Positions 5,489-5,514 of a stretch of 5,514 nucleotides of DNA are shown here, one piece after another. The position numbers were made by a program, and so were the translations under genes. The notes beneath the pieces were generated by a model, which saw nothing but the letters and a program-made list of their open reading frames with translations, ran no database searches and was not told the DNA's origin. This DNA is from an uncultured Eubacteriales bacterium (GTDB lineage: Bacteria; Bacillota; Clostridia; Lachnospirales; Lachnospiraceae), in NCBI GenBank assembly GCA_900321525.1, contig ONWL01000118.1:1-5514 (forward strand), in the 5' to 3' direction. Numbering within the stretch: position 1 is the first letter of the stretch; each line of letters begins with the position of its first letter.

Positions 5489-5514
5489 ATCTGTTAAAAC
5501 CTCCTATATTCACA

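Noticed and set aside
1..5514. tRNA, rRNA, CRISPR array, insertion sequence, origin
   Set aside because: No cloverleaf, ribosomal RNA stretch, regularly spaced repeats, transposase or terminal inverted repeats were seen on either strand.

Overview
The window looks like a piece of a low-to-moderate GC Firmicutes chromosome, probably an anaerobic gut-type Clostridia (Lachnospiraceae-like). This rests on strong AGGAGG ribosome binding sites before nearly every gene, a consensus sigma-A-type promoter, a clostridial-type Rex operator, and the gene mix of fermentative malate/fumarate enzymes with a heterodisulfide-reductase-like (Hdr) module. The genus is inference. Every supported gene lies on the minus strand, so transcription runs from high to low coordinates.

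Region by region, in transcription order: (1) 5514-4640 holds small genes I cannot assign: a 59-residue two-helix membrane protein (5309-5488), a hydrophobic reading frame without a start (5229-5330), a 49-residue two-helix membrane gene that appears to have lost one base near its start (5054-5202), and a 114-residue soluble hypothetical protein (4640-4984). A strong hairpin terminator (4536-4598) closes this unit. (2) 4535-4109 is gene-free control DNA: an AT-rich stretch, a probable Rex operator (4406-4423), a perfect TTGACA-17-TATAAT promoter (4360-4388), and a leader of about 245 nt with competing hairpins. (3) 4108-1 is a metabolic unit: a lactate/malate dehydrogenase family enzyme whose specificity residue is Arg, hence probably malate dehydrogenase (3161-4108); class II fumarase fumC (1657-3021); then hdrB (673-1455), hdrC (270-659) and the start of hdrA (1-256, running off the left edge).

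Taken together, the dehydrogenase and fumarase convert oxaloacetate to malate to fumarate while reoxidising NADH, and Rex would let the cell switch this on when NADH is high. HdrB, HdrC and HdrA form an iron-sulfur/flavin electron-transfer module related to the methanogen heterodisulfide reductase. Its placement right after fumarase suggests, but does not prove, that it feeds or drains electrons linked to fumarate reduction or a thiol/disulfide couple. Genes beyond the left edge would decide this. The intergenic gaps of 139 bp (before fumC) and 201 bp (before hdrB) each hold an inverted repeat without a trailing T-run, so I read the five genes as probably one operon with internal RNA structure rather than as separate terminated units.
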